DNA from: Azolla caroliniana
Taxonomy: Eukaryota; Polypodiophyta
DNA length: 64,000 bases
Assembly (NCBI GenBank): GCA_043228905.1
Contig: JBHGNT010000005.1
Coordinates: 10,044,001-10,108,000, forward strand
Direction of reading: 5' to 3'
Part shown: positions 54,591 to 64,000 of the stretch, piece after piece
Position numbering within the stretch: position 1 is the stretch's first letter
Layout of the letters: each line of letters begins with the position of its first letter
Notes under the pieces: model-generated
Told to the model about the DNA's origin: nothing
The model's input: only the letters and a program-made list of their open reading frames with translations
Databases searched by the model: none
Position numbers and translations under genes: made by a program

Positions 54591-54899
54591 ATCAAGCTCA
54601 ACTTAGTTTAGTTAGTTAGTCAACCATGTAACTTCGTAGTTACCTAGATAGAATCTAGTTAGAAGTGTTGACTATAACGACTTAAATAGGACCTTGTACT
54701 TAAGTAGGATATTCTAGATCCTCCACTCCCAAGGTCATTTCATATAGGACTTACATGATTGTACCTATATTCTCCTCACACATGTGCACCTTTGCACATG
54801 AAATCTATATATACCTCATTGATGATATTTTTATATTTGATGATGATAATGCTAATTTAATATACTTACTCATCCCCCATCTTGTGTTGTTCATATGTG

Positions 54900-54957
<58 letters not shown>

Positions 54958-55062
54958 TCTCACACACATACACACACATATCACTTAATCTTCCACTTAT
55001 CAACTAATCACATAATTAGGTACTAATTAATCCTTGCTTAATTAATCTTCTAATTCTTAACA
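54582..55062 (+). repeat. 3' LTR of A
   Basis: 481 bp, TGTTGAGAGATC ... ATTCTTAACA, with a (CT)n run of about 55 bases at 54902-54954. Confidence 0.92.
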
Positions 55063-56754
55063 ATAGTCAAAGCTTGCATCATCGAGGACGGAGACGCATA
55101 TGGAGATATACCCACGGACAACGATGTCAAGGCGGAGGTGGATATGGACGAGTCAATGGTGAGTGATGGTGTCGAGACTCTCCCCACACCGGTTCTAGAG
55201 ACTTCGGCGATTGCGCCAGTGTGCCAACATGAGACCGGAGAAGGTGGTGGCGGGAAAGCAGAGGACCGAAACGATGACAAGGACGACGAGGTGGGCAACA
55301 ACGGATGAAAGGATCCCTCCACACCAACTTTAGAGACTTTAGCGGTTGTGCCTGAGTGCCAACATGAGATTGAAGAAATGGGAGGTGGTGGCGAGGAGAC
55401 ATGGCCCGAGGCCAACATACGCAGAGGGAAGGAGGTGGCCGATGAGGAGGCCAAGGTCAAAGCTACGGTAGAACTCAATGAAGATACAGGAGGCAGCAAG
55501 AAAGGGAGGGTTGAGAGCCAATCCAACCACAAGACGATCTGGCCAGCAATCTAGCCCAGACGGACAATGATCAATCAAACCCGACCTGGATGAAATCTGA
55601 CTCGGACAATACCGATCAGTCAAACCCAATCCGGAAGGAAGCCGACCTAGCCAAGACCGATTGGCTGAGACCGATTCAGCCAAGGGACGATACGGACGAA
55701 AACTCACTAAATTGGAAGGCGATCGCCAAGACCGATCTGGACAGAAGTCGGGCTGGCCTAGTAAGTGGTCAAAGCGATCGAGCGGCGACATCCGATCAGG
55801 GCTGGTGACAGCAAGAAGGAGGCCAAGCGGGCACGACACTATGAGGAAGAAGACTAAGGTCGTGAAGAATCCTCCACACCTGACCTTGAGACTTCGCCAA
55901 TTGTGGATCAACGTAAGATTGGAGAGATGGAGGGTGGTGACGAGGAGTCGGAGGCCTAGGCGAACGAAGGTGCCAGAGGAGTTGAAAGGAGCGCTACAGT
56001 GGCCAATTGGATTAGAGAGGTGTTCCTCAGCACAAGACGACAATATCAAAGACTATGGAGGACACCAAAGCAGAGAATGCCGACATGGATGTGGGGATGG
56101 TGGTGTACTATACCATAAAAGGGTACCACGAGGAAGGATGAGACAAGTGTAATGTGATCACTTAAGGACCTAGGAACGAGCATGTATTCAAAGGAGATGG
56201 ACGTCGACGAGAAGCGAGCAAGGAAGGAAGAAGGACGGCATGCAAAAGTGCTTGGGTCAAAGGACGATCTGGTTGGAAGGGGTACCTATGAGGTGCATGA
56301 CAAATGGTATCTGGTATGCGATCGGAGTGGTCGGGAGTTCAATCGGAGGACATGCGTGGAGGACAAAGGAAGAGACATCGTTCGGGAATCCTGCTATGAC
56401 CGGTGGGGGAGGAATGTGTGAGCGCCGGATATGGTGGATCTAATGGAGCCCGTGGTTTAGCAACATACGTCGGATATGGTAGATCAAGTAGTGATGATGG
56501 TTCGGATGGAAGGGTTGGGCATGCTCGAAGCGGAGGAACAGAGACGACGCAAGTCAGGCATAGAAAGACAAGGGAGGTGAGCTCCCAAGAGAGGATGTGG
56601 ACAGCCCGAGAGCCAACGATTCAAAACCGGCAACGGTCGACATGGGAGTCGGGTGTCGATTCGCTAATGAAGATGGATTATCACCATTGCCGAAATCTCA
56701 CCTCTTCCCCTTTTTTGGCACATACCGAAGGATGTGCAGTTTGGTGGGAGTGGA
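55063..56754 (+). other. X internal region, 3' part
   Basis: Continues X after copia A. Plus-strand frames are rich in Glu, Asp and Gly (55063-55300, 55348-55554), the charged C-terminal part of gag or its remains, with a repeat pair around CTTCACACC...GAGACTTCGGCG near 55190 and 55330. Ends with the purine tract GGTGGGAGTGGA. No enzyme domain recognised. Confidence 0.6.
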
Positions 56755-56990
56755 TGTCATGAAGATTTCTAGCAATGGTGGGAAAATCAAGTGGAGCGTG
56801 AAAGAACAGGGATATGCAACAACTGCACATGTACATTAGGGAAATGTACACAGGAATGAAAGGGAAATGTAAAGCGTGCTAAAGTGCTCAAACGAGTTAG
56901 TGAGGAATAAATTGATGTGTACATTAGGTGTACATTAGTGCACATGCACTAATGTACCTCTTCAATCACACCTAAAATCAAGGCAAGATA
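56755..56990 (+). repeat. Truncated 3' LTR of X
   Basis: Matches 44018-44275; starts TGTCATGAAGATTTC and breaks off after AAGATATA, where tRNA-array sequence begins. Confidence 0.87.
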
Positions 56991-57097
56991 TAAACCAAAC
57001 CATTGCATACTCCAAAACCATCACATTGGAAAAGAACATAGACTTATTCTTCCAATCCATTCTTCGATTCCCTGTCCTTGTCTACTTAATTTTGTTC
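56991..57097. repeat. Left remnant of the tRNA-Trp array
   Basis: Matches 61950-62056 and 63178-63283 (CCATTGCATACTCCAAAACC, then GTCCTTGTCTAC). Ends with TGTTC, duplicated after copia H. Confidence 0.88.
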
Positions 57098-57431
57098 TGT
57101 TAAGTAATTAGGTAATTAACTAGGGTTAATTAGAGACTAATTATATGGTTACGTTAAGCAGCGGAAGATTAGTATGATATGCGCGTGAGAGTGTGTGAGA
57201 GGAAGAGAGAGAGAGTAAGTTACACTTATGAACACGAAGATAAATGGGGGATGATTGACTATATTGAAAAGTGTCATCAACTTACAAAAATACCCACAAT
57301 GAGGTATATATATACAACCCATGTGCAAAGGTGCACATGTGTGGGTAGAACATAGGTACTTATGTGTAAGTCCTACATTAAATGTACTAAGGAGTGGAGC
57401 ATCTAGAATATCCCACTTAAGTACAAGGTCC
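57098..57431 (-). repeat. Partial 3' LTR of H
   Basis: Matches 60364-60696; the part from TATTTAAAGGC to the minus-strand LTR start is missing. Confidence 0.9.
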
Positions 57432-59425
57432 ACGGTTGCGCGGTTCTCCGCGGCTTTGTTCTCCCCCTCAAGCCTGTGACGAAGGCTTGGATCCTCAGGC
57501 TCTTGATCGGCCACTACCTTCATCGCGAGGGCATAGTGATGGGCCATATACTCGTTGTAGGCGTAACGAGTGACTTGGGTCTTCGCTCGTGATGAGCGGA
57601 GGAGTTTCTCGTTTGTTGATGTGAGCGCCTTCTTTACTCCGGGTGTCCTCGTGATGGGTACACCGAAATCACTGTCTAGTGACCAAGCCGAGTCATCCGA
57701 ATCACGGTCGTCGGTGTGGACCTCGACATCGTATTCGGGCATCTTACCTTTTCCTTTGTCCGAAGTCGGACTTGGCCGCGACGTGTTTTCAACGCGTGGA
57801 GGCTCTTGTGGGCCAATTAGCTCGGTAGAGCTTGGATTGTCCTTCGGTGGAGGACTTGGCCGAGTTTCGTCGTTCGTGTTGGCGTTCAACTCTTCCTCGA
57901 TCGAGTCGGATGGTGTCGCATCGGGCTTATACCAAGATGCCAATTCGTCAAAAACGACGTCGCGACTTATCCGCACCGCTCGCGTCAAAGGGTTGAAGCA
58001 CTTGTACGCCTTTTTCGTGGACAAGTATCCTATGAGGATACATTCTTCTGACTTCGCGTCGGGCTTCTCTCGACTTTCGTTCGGGATGCGTACATTCGCA
58101 ATGCTTCCGAACACCTTGAGGTGTGAGAGGATGGGCTTTCTTCCAATGAAGATCTCGTATGGAGTAAGCTCATGCACGCTATTTGTGGTGCATCGATTCA
58201 TGAGATAGACGGCCGTGGATGCCACTTCCGCCCAATAGAAGTTCGGCATGTGCTTCTCACGCATCATGGCGCGTGCTACCTTGAGTATTTGCCGATTCTT
58301 TCTCTCGGCTACTCCGTTTTGTTGGGGAGTGTGTCGGCATGAGAATTCTCTACAAATGCCTTCACCTTGGAGGTAGGAGGTGAACTCGTCGGAGAAGTAC
58401 TCCTTTCCTCCGTCCGATCGTAGGCATCGAATGTGCCGACCGGTTTCTTTCTCCACTTGGCTTTTGAGCCTTTGAAAGTGGGAGAGCACTTCGCTCTTCT
58501 TCTTAATCGGGTATATCCACGCGTAGCACGAGTGGTCGTCGATGAAGGTGACGTAGTAGCGGCATCCGCCGAGCGTTGGCGTTTGAGCCGGTCCCCATAC
58601 ATCCGAGTGCATTACGTCAAGGAGACCTTTGCTTGCGGATCTCTCCTTTGGGAATGGGAGTCGATGTTGTTTGCCAAGTTGGCATGCTTCGCACACTCGG
58701 TCGACTCGTTTCAATTCGAATGCCGGAAGTCCGATTACGACTCCCTTTGATTGCATTCCACGAAGCCGTTGGAGGTTTACGTGGCCGATTCGCTTGTGCC
58801 ACAACTCGATGTTTGTCTCGGTCTTGAGACCATTGGTGTACATGGCCGATTTTACCTCATTCGAGTCGAGGATGAACAAGCGACCGTCTCTCCGTCCCTT
58901 GGCTATGAGTCGCCCGTCTTTCTCGATGAAGCAACCTTCATTGTTGAAGCGGACTTGCATGCCTTGCTCCACGATTTGGCCGACCGAGACCAAATTCTTT
59001 GTTATTGTGGGCACGTGCAAGACATTCTTGATGCAGGTTTGCTCGCCTTCTTTCCCGAATGGGACATCGCCGATGTGCCGAATGGGATGCGGAGTGTCGT
59101 CTCCGGTCTCTATGTAGCCGGGTCGATCCGGCGTTCGCAAGTCGCGAAACCACTCTTGGTGCGACGTCATGTGGTGTGAGGCACCATAGTCTACAAACCA
59201 CGTGTGTTCGGAGTTGGAGGTGCTTGCGGAGTTTGCGGGATCGGAGGCCATCATAGAGTTCGCTCTATGCCTCATCACGAAGAGTCCGCCGTAGTCCGCG
59301 TATTCCGCATTCACGGCGTAATTTGTGAGTTGCCGGCTTGTTGAGGCCGACTCGCTTCTTCTTTTTCGGCACTCCTCTTCACGATGGCCGATTTTGCCGC
59401 AATAGTTGCACGTAGGTGGCTTCAT
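57432..59425 (-). CDS. Copia H nucleocapsid-protease-integrase
   Basis: Open frame of about 660 element codons; the reading continues into LTR sequence at the deletion joint. Order: knuckle CNYCGKIGHREEECRK (C-x2-C-x4-H-x4-C); protease TWFVDYGASHHMTSH, where Ser of D-S-G is Tyr, probably inactivating; GAG-pre-integrase IELWHKRIGHVNLQRLRGMQ with CEACQLGKQHRLPF; integrase core with VMHSDVWGP, YVTFIDDHSCYAW, IRCLRSDGGKEYFSDEF and QNGVAERKNRQIL, so D, D and E are all kept; C-terminal LKVFGSIANVRI and EECILIGYLSTKKAY; acidic linker. Gag is in the same frame upstream, parted by two TGAs. This is the best preserved integrase in the window. Confidence 0.85.
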
Positions 59426-59551
59426 TCACCGACCTTGTTCGGCGTGGAAGCTCCCCCTTCTTGTGAAGGTTCCTCGATGGCTTCCGTTTCCTTGCCGAAA
59501 TTGTGAATTCCCTTCGTGGGATAGGTCGAATTGACCTCTTCCGCGTCGACC

Positions 59552-60187
59552 TCATCTATGGGCACCATCCGTATCGGAGAAGAGCATTTGTCCTTCCGAT
59601 GTGTTGGTCTTTGGTTGAACGTGGTTTTCTTCGACCAATAACATTGATTGGAGGTTGAAGAAGGAGGGAGGGGTATCTCTCGCCAAGATTGCCATTCTCA
59701 ACGGGTTGAATCGTTGTGCGAGGCCGCCCAAGCATACTTGCACCATCTCGTCCTCGTCGATGTTGACGTTGATGGAGCCAAGAGAGTCGCAAATGCTCTT
59801 GATCTTGGCGGTGTAGTCCGTCACAGACATTTCTTTTTGTCGTATGTTGTTCAACTCTTGCCGGAGTTGAAGCTTGCGCGCGGATGTGTCCGCGGCGAAA
59901 ATCTTCTTCAGATTTTCCCACGCCTCTTTGGGCATCTTGGCGTCACGAATGTGGCTAAGCATGTGGTTTTTTACACATGTTGCCAAGCAATACATTACCC
60001 GACTCGCGCCTTGCTCCCACATTGGGTAGTTGGCGTGTGCGGTTTCAGGTTTGTTTTCTTGTGCGCCGTTGATGTAGCCCCAATACCCTTGGCCGACAAG
60101 ATATTGAATCATCTTGTACTCCCAAGATGAATAGTTGCTTCGGTCTAGCTTTTCGCTAGGGACTGAGCTTCCCATTTGTTTGTTCAT
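59552..60187 (-). CDS. Copia H gag
   Basis: 211 codons from MNKQMGSSVPSEKLDRSNYS to a TGA at 59552. The same frame goes on through an Arg/Gly-rich hinge (GRRGRGQFDLSHEGNS) to a second TGA just before the knuckle reading frame (59425), so gag and pol were one frame. Capsid landmarks: YNKMIQYL-type start as SSWEYKMIQYLVGQGYW, LQLRQELNNIRQKEMSVTDY and DEDEMVQVCLGGLAQRFNPL. The ATG lies 165 bases from the primer site. Homologous to copia A's gag (51702 onward). Confidence 0.85.
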   Translation of the reverse strand: MNKQMGSSVPSEKLDRSNYSSWEYKMIQYLVGQGYWGYINGAQENKPETAHANYPMWEQGASRVMYCLATCVKNHMLSHIRDAKMPKEAWENLKKIFAADTSARKLQLRQELNNIRQKEMSVTDYTAKIKSICDSLGSINVNIDEDEMVQVCLGGLAQRFNPLRMAILARDTPPSFFNLQSMLLVEENHVQPKTNTSEGQMLFSDTDGAHR

Positions 60188-60351
60188 GATGATTGTTGTG
60201 TCTTCTGTTTTGTTTTTCTTCTCTTGGTCGCGTAAACGTCCTTCGTAGCGGCACTACGGTAGCGGATAGCGAATAGCCAGGATTTGTCGTCGGCGTCTCG
60301 AACACACAATCACGAATAAGCGGTGGGCTTAGTGGATTTCCTAAACCACGC

Positions 60352-60363
60352 GCTCTAATACCA
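60352..60363 (-). other. H primer-binding site (tRNA-iMet)
   Basis: Minus strand TGGTATTAGAGC, directly adjoining the LTR. Confidence 0.93.
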
Positions 60364-60804
60364 TGTTAAGTAATTAGGTAATTAACTCGGGTTAATGAGA
60401 GACTAATTATATGGTTACGTTAAGCAGCGGAAGATTAGTATGATATGCGCGTGAGAGTGTGTGAGAGGAAGAGAGAGAGAGTAACTTACACTTATGAACA
60501 CGAAGATAAATGGGGGATGATTGACTATATTGAAAAGTGTCATCAACTTACAAAAATACCCCCAATGAGGTATATATATACAACCCATGTGCAAAGGTGC
60601 ACATGTGTGGGTAGAACATAGGTACGTATGTGTAAGTCTTACATTAAATGTACTAAGGAGTGGAGGATCTAGAATATCCCACTTAAGTACAAGGTCCTAT
60701 TTAAAGGCTTAAGGTCAACACATTAACTAGATTCGATCTAGGTAACTACTAAGTTACATGTGTTGAATAACTAGATTAAACTAGTTAAGCTTGATATCTC
60801 AACA
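60364..60804 (-). repeat. 5' LTR of H
   Basis: 441 bp; minus strand TGTTGAGATATC ... ATTACTTAACA. GTATATATATAC near 60570 may be the TATA region. Confidence 0.93.
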
Positions 60805-60955
60805 TGTTCCAATAAAGCTAGGAATTCAAGTCACTAGAAAAAACATGAACTTATTCTTATAATTCATTGTTCAATTACATGCATTTCATGACTTAATTAC
60901 ATTCGAATACTGCTCACAATTCAAGTCACAACAATAGATCTTTGTATCTTGTAAT

Positions 60956-61023
60956 GAACACTACATGAATCGAACATGCAACCTTTTTATCTTGATCCAG
61001 ACACACAGACATTGGTGGATCCC
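60956..61023 (-). pseudogene. tRNA-Trp-like pseudogene 1
   Basis: T arm recognisable (GTTCGATTCATGTAG); about six bases of the D-arm side are deleted; anticodon position reads CAA. Confidence 0.6.
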
Positions 61024-61084
61024 GCTTGTATGCATAAATTGATAGCATAATCTTGTTCGCTAGTACCAAAACATTGCATGCTCC

Positions 61085-61148
61085 ACTGGAATTGAACATG
61101 CAACCTTTTTATCTAGAGTTAAACATGCAAGCATTGCACCGTGGATCC
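61085..61148 (-). pseudogene. tRNA-Trp-like pseudogene 2, anticodon CTA
   Basis: Acceptor 3' side lost; the anticodon position reads CTA instead of CCA, one transition. Stems are disrupted. Confidence 0.6.
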
Positions 61149-61342
61149 CTGTTGTGTGAACAAATTGATTACACAATCTTGTCCACTAAACCAAAACATA
61201 CCACGCTCCAATGGCATCAAATTGGAAAACGCAAGGCCTTATTCTTATTATCCATTGTTCAATTGCATATATTTCTTGACTTAATAAAGTTTAAATGCAT
61301 CCCACAACTCAACTCACAACATGGGATCTTTCTGTCTTAAAA

Positions 61343-61413
61343 CAACTCTGATGTGAATTGAACATGCAACCTTCTAATATGGACTCAAAAGCCGTGCCAT
61401 TGCACTAGGCACC
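61343..61413 (-). pseudogene. tRNA-Trp-like pseudogene 3
   Basis: CCA anticodon position kept, but the acceptor 5' side reads GGTGCCT and does not pair with the 3' side. Diverged subtype shared with 62565 and 63617. Confidence 0.6.
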
Positions 61414-61607
61414 TCGCTTATCTAAGTTTTTGTTATAGTGTTGTCCCCGACTACCAAAATATTTTATTCTCCAAAAATATTACATTAGAACTAAACATCC
61501 AATTATTCGTGTAATCAACATTGTGAAAGTGCACATTATGCTTGTTTAAATTTTACAAAAATGTGGCCGCAATTCAGATAACAACACAATATCTTAGCAT
61601 GTAGAAA

Positions 61608-61679
61608 TGAACCCGACGTGAATCGAACACGCAACCGTCTCATCTGGAGTTAGACGCGTTGCCATTGCGCCACGGATTC
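61608..61679 (-). tRNA. trnW: tRNA-Trp (CCA)
   Basis: Minus strand, 72 nt without CCA, no intron. Acceptor GAATCCG pairs fully with CGGGTTC (one T-G). A box TGGCGCAATGG and B box GTTCGATTC. Anticodon loop CTCCAGA gives CCA. T stem GCGTG/CACGT is intact. Two flaws: the last D-stem pair (C-A) and one anticodon-stem pair (A-G) are mismatched, so it may be weakly functional or just decayed. The sequence follows plant cytosolic tRNA-Trp closely. Downstream only a TTT run, a weak terminator. Its 3' end complements the primer sites of G1 and Z exactly. Confidence 0.8.
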
Positions 61680-61840
61680 CGCTTGTGGTTTGATCTCATA
61701 ACCTCGTTGTCAAGTTGGTAAACATTGTGAAACAAATCATCCACCTATTCCTCGAATCAATTGCACGAACTAATTGATTTAATTATACCCCACAACGGCC
61801 GAAGATTCTAGACATAACACTAGATCTATGTATCTTGAAA

Positions 61841-61912
61841 TGAACTAGATGCGAATTAAACATGCAACCTTTCTATCTCAACTCAAATACACATGCATTA
61901 CACCGAGGATCC
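61841..61912 (-). pseudogene. tRNA-Trp-like pseudogene 5
   Basis: Anticodon position reads TGA; B box decayed (GTTTAATTC). Confidence 0.6.
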
Positions 61913-62104
61913 CTATTGTACATGTTTTGAGGTCAAAACTCTTCCGTAGAAACCAAACCATTGCATACTCCAAAATCATCACATTGGAAAAGAACATAGC
62001 CATATTCCTCAGACCCATTCTTCAATTCCATGTCCTTGTCTACTGAATTTTGTTCCAATAAGGCTGACAATTCAAGTCACAACACAATACCTATGCATCC
62101 TGAA

Positions 62105-62140
62105 ATAACCTCAACATGAATTGGACATGCAACGGTCATA
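62105..62140 (-). pseudogene. tRNA-Trp T-arm remnant
   Basis: Only the T-arm side (GCATGTCCAATTCATG) remains; equivalent to 63325-63360. Confidence 0.5.
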
Positions 62141-62308
62141 ACCTCGTTCCTCTATAGTAAAACATTGCATACTCCAAATCCATCCCACTAGAAAAAACAT
62201 GAACGTATTCTTTTAATTCATTGTTCAATTAAATGTGATTCGTGACTTAATTGCATTCGAATGCAACCCACTATTCAAGTCACAACAATAGATCTTTGTA
62301 TCTTGTAA

Positions 62309-62380
62309 TGAACACGACATGAATCGAACATACAACCTTTTTATCTAGAGTCAGACACACAAGCATTGCATCGTTGATCC
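62309..62380 (-). pseudogene. tRNA-Trp-like pseudogene 6, anticodon CTA
   Basis: Length near normal, B box GTTCGATTC intact, anticodon position CTA. Anticodon stem (TCTGA/TAAAA) and acceptor stem have mismatches. Confidence 0.62.
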
Positions 62381-62564
62381 CGCTTGTGTGCATAAATTGA
62401 TTGCATAATCTTGTCCACTAGTACCAAAACATAGCATGCTCCAATCGCATCGCATGCAGTTATTCCTCTTATCCATTGTTCGATTGCATATATTTCTCGA
62501 CTTAATAAAGTTCGAATTCATCCCACAACTCAACTCAAAACATGAGATCTTTGTGTCTTAAAAA

Positions 62565-62634
62565 TGACTCTGATGTGAATTGAACATGTAACCTTCTAAT
62601 TTGGACTCAAAAGCCTTGCTATTGCGCTAGGCAC
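62565..62634 (-). pseudogene. tRNA-Trp-like pseudogene 7
   Basis: Same diverged subtype as 61343, CCA position kept. Confidence 0.6.
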
Positions 62635-62829
62635 CTCGCTTATGTAAGTTTCTGTTATAGTGTTCTGCCCGAGTGCCAAAATATTTTATTCTCCAAAACA
62701 ATCCCATTAGAACTAAACATCCAATTATTCGTTTAATCAAAATAGTGAAAGTGCACATTATGCTTGTTTAAATTTTACAAAAATGTGGCCGCAATTCCAA
62801 TAACAACACAAGATTTTTGCATGTAGAAA

Positions 62830-62900
62830 TGAACCCGACCTGAATCAACCACGCAACCTTCTAATCTAGAACCAGACACGCTACCATTTCGCAACAGATG
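62830..62900 (-). pseudogene. tRNA-Trp-like pseudogene 8, anticodon CTA
   Basis: Equivalent in the repeat to the tRNA at 61608, but with anticodon position CTA, B box GTTGATTC and a damaged acceptor 5' side. Confidence 0.62.
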
Positions 62901-63062
62901 CTGCTTGTGGTTTGATGTCATAACCTCGTCCTCAAATAGGCAAACATAATAAAAAAAATCATCCACCTATTCCTCTACTCAATTGCACGAACTAATTGAT
63001 TTTATTGTACTCCACAACGGCCAATAATTCTAGTCATAACACTATATCTATGTAGCTTGAAA

Positions 63063-63133
63063 TGAACTAGACGTGAATCGAACATGCAACCTTTTTATCT
63101 CAAGTCAAACACACATGCATTGCACCGTGGATC
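63063..63133 (-). pseudogene. tRNA-Trp-like pseudogene 9
   Basis: B box GTTCGATTCACG intact, anticodon position TGA. Confidence 0.6.
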
Positions 63134-63324
63134 CCTATAGGACATGTTTTGAGGTCAAAACTCGTCCGTACAAACCAAACCATTGCATACTTCAAAACCA
63201 TCACATTGGAAAAGAACATAGACTTATTCCTCCAATCCATTCTTCAATTCCATGTCCTAGTCTACTAAATTTTGCTCCAATAACGCTGAGAATTCAAATC
63301 ACAACACAATACCGATGCATCTTG

Positions 63325-63360
63325 AAATAACCTCAACATGAATTGGACATGCAACGGTTA
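63325..63360 (-). pseudogene. tRNA-Trp T-arm remnant
   Basis: Counterpart of 62105-62140. Confidence 0.5.
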
Positions 63361-63616
63361 TAACCTCGTTTCTGTATAGTAAGACATTGCATGCTGCAAA
63401 TCCATCCCACTAGAAAAAACATGAACTTATTCTTGTAATTGATTGCATAATCTTGTTAGCTAATGCCAAAACAGTAAATGCTCCATTGGCATCGCATTGG
63501 AAAACCCATGCAGTTATTCCTCGTATCCATTCTTCGATTTCTAATATTTCTTGACTTAATAAAATTCGAATGCATCCACAACTGAACTCACAACATGAGA
63601 TCTTTCTATCTTAAAA

Positions 63617-63687
63617 TGACATTGATATGAATTGAACATGCAACCTTCTAATTTGGACTCAAAAGCTTTGCTATTGCGCTAGGCACC
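63617..63687 (-). pseudogene. tRNA-Trp-like pseudogene 11
   Basis: Third member of the diverged subtype (61343, 62565); CCA position kept. Confidence 0.6.
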
Positions 63688-63884
63688 TCGCTTATGTAAG
63701 TTTTTTTTGTGATAGTGTTGTCCCCGAGTGCCAAAATATTTTATTCTCCAAAATAATTACATTAGAATTAAACATCCAATTATTCGTGTAATCAAAATAG
63801 TGCAAGTGCACATTATTCTTGTTTAAATTTTACAAAACTGTGACCGCAATTCCGATAACAACACATGATATTGGCATGTAGAAA

Positions 63885-63956
63885 TGAACCCAACGTGAAT
63901 CGAACACGCAACCTTCTCATCTGGAGTCAGACGCACCACCATTGCACCACATGTCC
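63885..63956 (-). tRNA. tRNA-Trp (CCA), probably a pseudogene
   Basis: Well-kept T arm, D arm (with wobble pairs) and CCA anticodon. One mismatch in the anticodon stem and one in the acceptor stem. Equivalent position in the repeat to the tRNA at 61608. Confidence 0.6.
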
Positions 63957-64000
63957 CGCTTATGATTTGATATCATAAGCTCGTCCTCAAGTAGGTAAAC

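Larger units (their letters stand above)
50941..55062 (+). mobile_element. RT-less Ty1/copia element A
   Basis: LTRs 50941-51533 and 54582-55062, iMet primer site 51534-51545, gag-protease-integrase 51702-54590, purine tract TTGAGGGGGCA before the 3' LTR. There is no RT or RNase H: the integrase linker leads in under 250 bases to the LTR. ATAGTC precedes the element (with four extra bases) and follows it directly, consistent with a target duplication. It interrupts the internal region of X. Confidence 0.9.
44018..56990 (+). mobile_element. Gag-only LTR element X, 3' end truncated
   Basis: Plus-strand element of the G1/Y type. 5' LTR 44018-44783 plus 49627-49930 (split by Y), tRNA-Trp primer site 49936-49953, gag 49955-50712, internal 50713-50940 and 55063-56754 (split by copia A), partial 3' LTR 56755-56990 ending abruptly in the tRNA-Trp array. 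No pol domains. Confidence 0.85.
57098..60804 (-). mobile_element. RT-less Ty1/copia element H, TSD TGTTC
   Basis: Minus-strand copia with perfect 5-bp duplication (57093-57097, 60805-60809). 5' LTR 60364-60804, primer site 60352-60363, gag 60187-59552, protease-integrase 59425-57432, partial 3' LTR 57098-57431. A deletion joins the integrase linker to the middle of the 3' LTR, removing RT, RNase H and about 107 bp of LTR. Confidence 0.94.
60805..64000 (-). repeat. Array of tRNA-Trp-derived units, about 1.22-kb higher-order repeat
   Basis: Eleven tRNA-Trp-like sequences and two T-arm remnants, all minus strand, within a unit that repeats at about 1220 bp: 61085/62309, 61343/62565, 61608/62830, 61841/63063 and 62105/63325 are equivalent positions. 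The third unit is shortened to about 1045-1055 bp by a deletion (63440 region), with members at 63617 and 63885. Spacers between tRNAs also repeat (for example GTTGTCCCCGA...CCAAAATATTTTATTCTCC). The array runs off the right edge. Confidence 0.88.

Noticed and set aside
1-64000. An endogenous pararetrovirus or other viral insertion
   Set aside because: All pol fragments have copia or gypsy order with LTRs; no movement protein, coat protein or envelope gene is visible.

Overview
The window is plant nuclear DNA made almost entirely of nested LTR retrotransposons. Evidence for a land plant: plant-type Ty1/copia and Ty3/gypsy proteins (one with a chromodomain), primer sites for initiator tRNA-Met, a tRNA-Trp(CCA) with the plant sequence, GT-AG introns and a TATAAATA promoter. 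The DUF7869-like gene and the spliced ParB-methyltransferase gene make me lean to a non-seed plant (bryophyte, lycophyte or fern); that is recollection plus inference, and the species is not determined. No ordinary single-copy housekeeping gene was found.

Layout. 1-4777: gypsy remnant F (minus). 4779-5500: copia fragment B (plus). 5503-9911: truncated copia C (minus) carrying a solo LTR (6570-7023). 9912-10295 and 42269-42397: the two halves of a gypsy protease gene (J), split by copia element D (10296-42268, minus, perfect ACAAG target duplication). D holds a nest: chromovirus E (10757-15987) in its 3' LTR; the gag-only element G1 (16117-36964) at its RNase H end; a solo LTR (38740-39491). 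G1 itself contains segment M (17638-27479), a solo LTR (28264-29065) and the gag-protease element Z (31137-36872). 42398-43590: a diverged Z-type LTR. 44018-56990: gag-only element X, with element Y (44784-49626) in its 5' LTR and copia A (50941-55062) in its internal region. 56991-64000: an array of tRNA-Trp and tRNA-Trp-derived sequences, interrupted by copia H (57098-60804, perfect TGTTC duplication).

The most interesting part is segment M, about 9.8 kb, which must have arrived after D because it lies inside it. It has two divergent genes: on the minus strand an intronless DUF7869-type gene, on the plus strand a spliced gene joining a ParB-like domain to a DNA amino-methyltransferase with beta-class motif order (D-I-P-Y before the F-S-G-T motif). 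An 8-bp repeat, GGATCGCC, flanks the segment. It kept its introns, so it moved as DNA; it may be a DNA transposon with a methyltransferase cargo. Both genes are now broken, mostly by nonsense changes explicable as C-to-T transitions, and the ParB domain is split by a solo LTR with a heat-shock-element cluster.

A second theme links the right end to the rest: elements G1, X, Y and Z all have a primer-binding site for tRNA-Trp, the tRNA whose gene and degenerate copies form the array at the right end.
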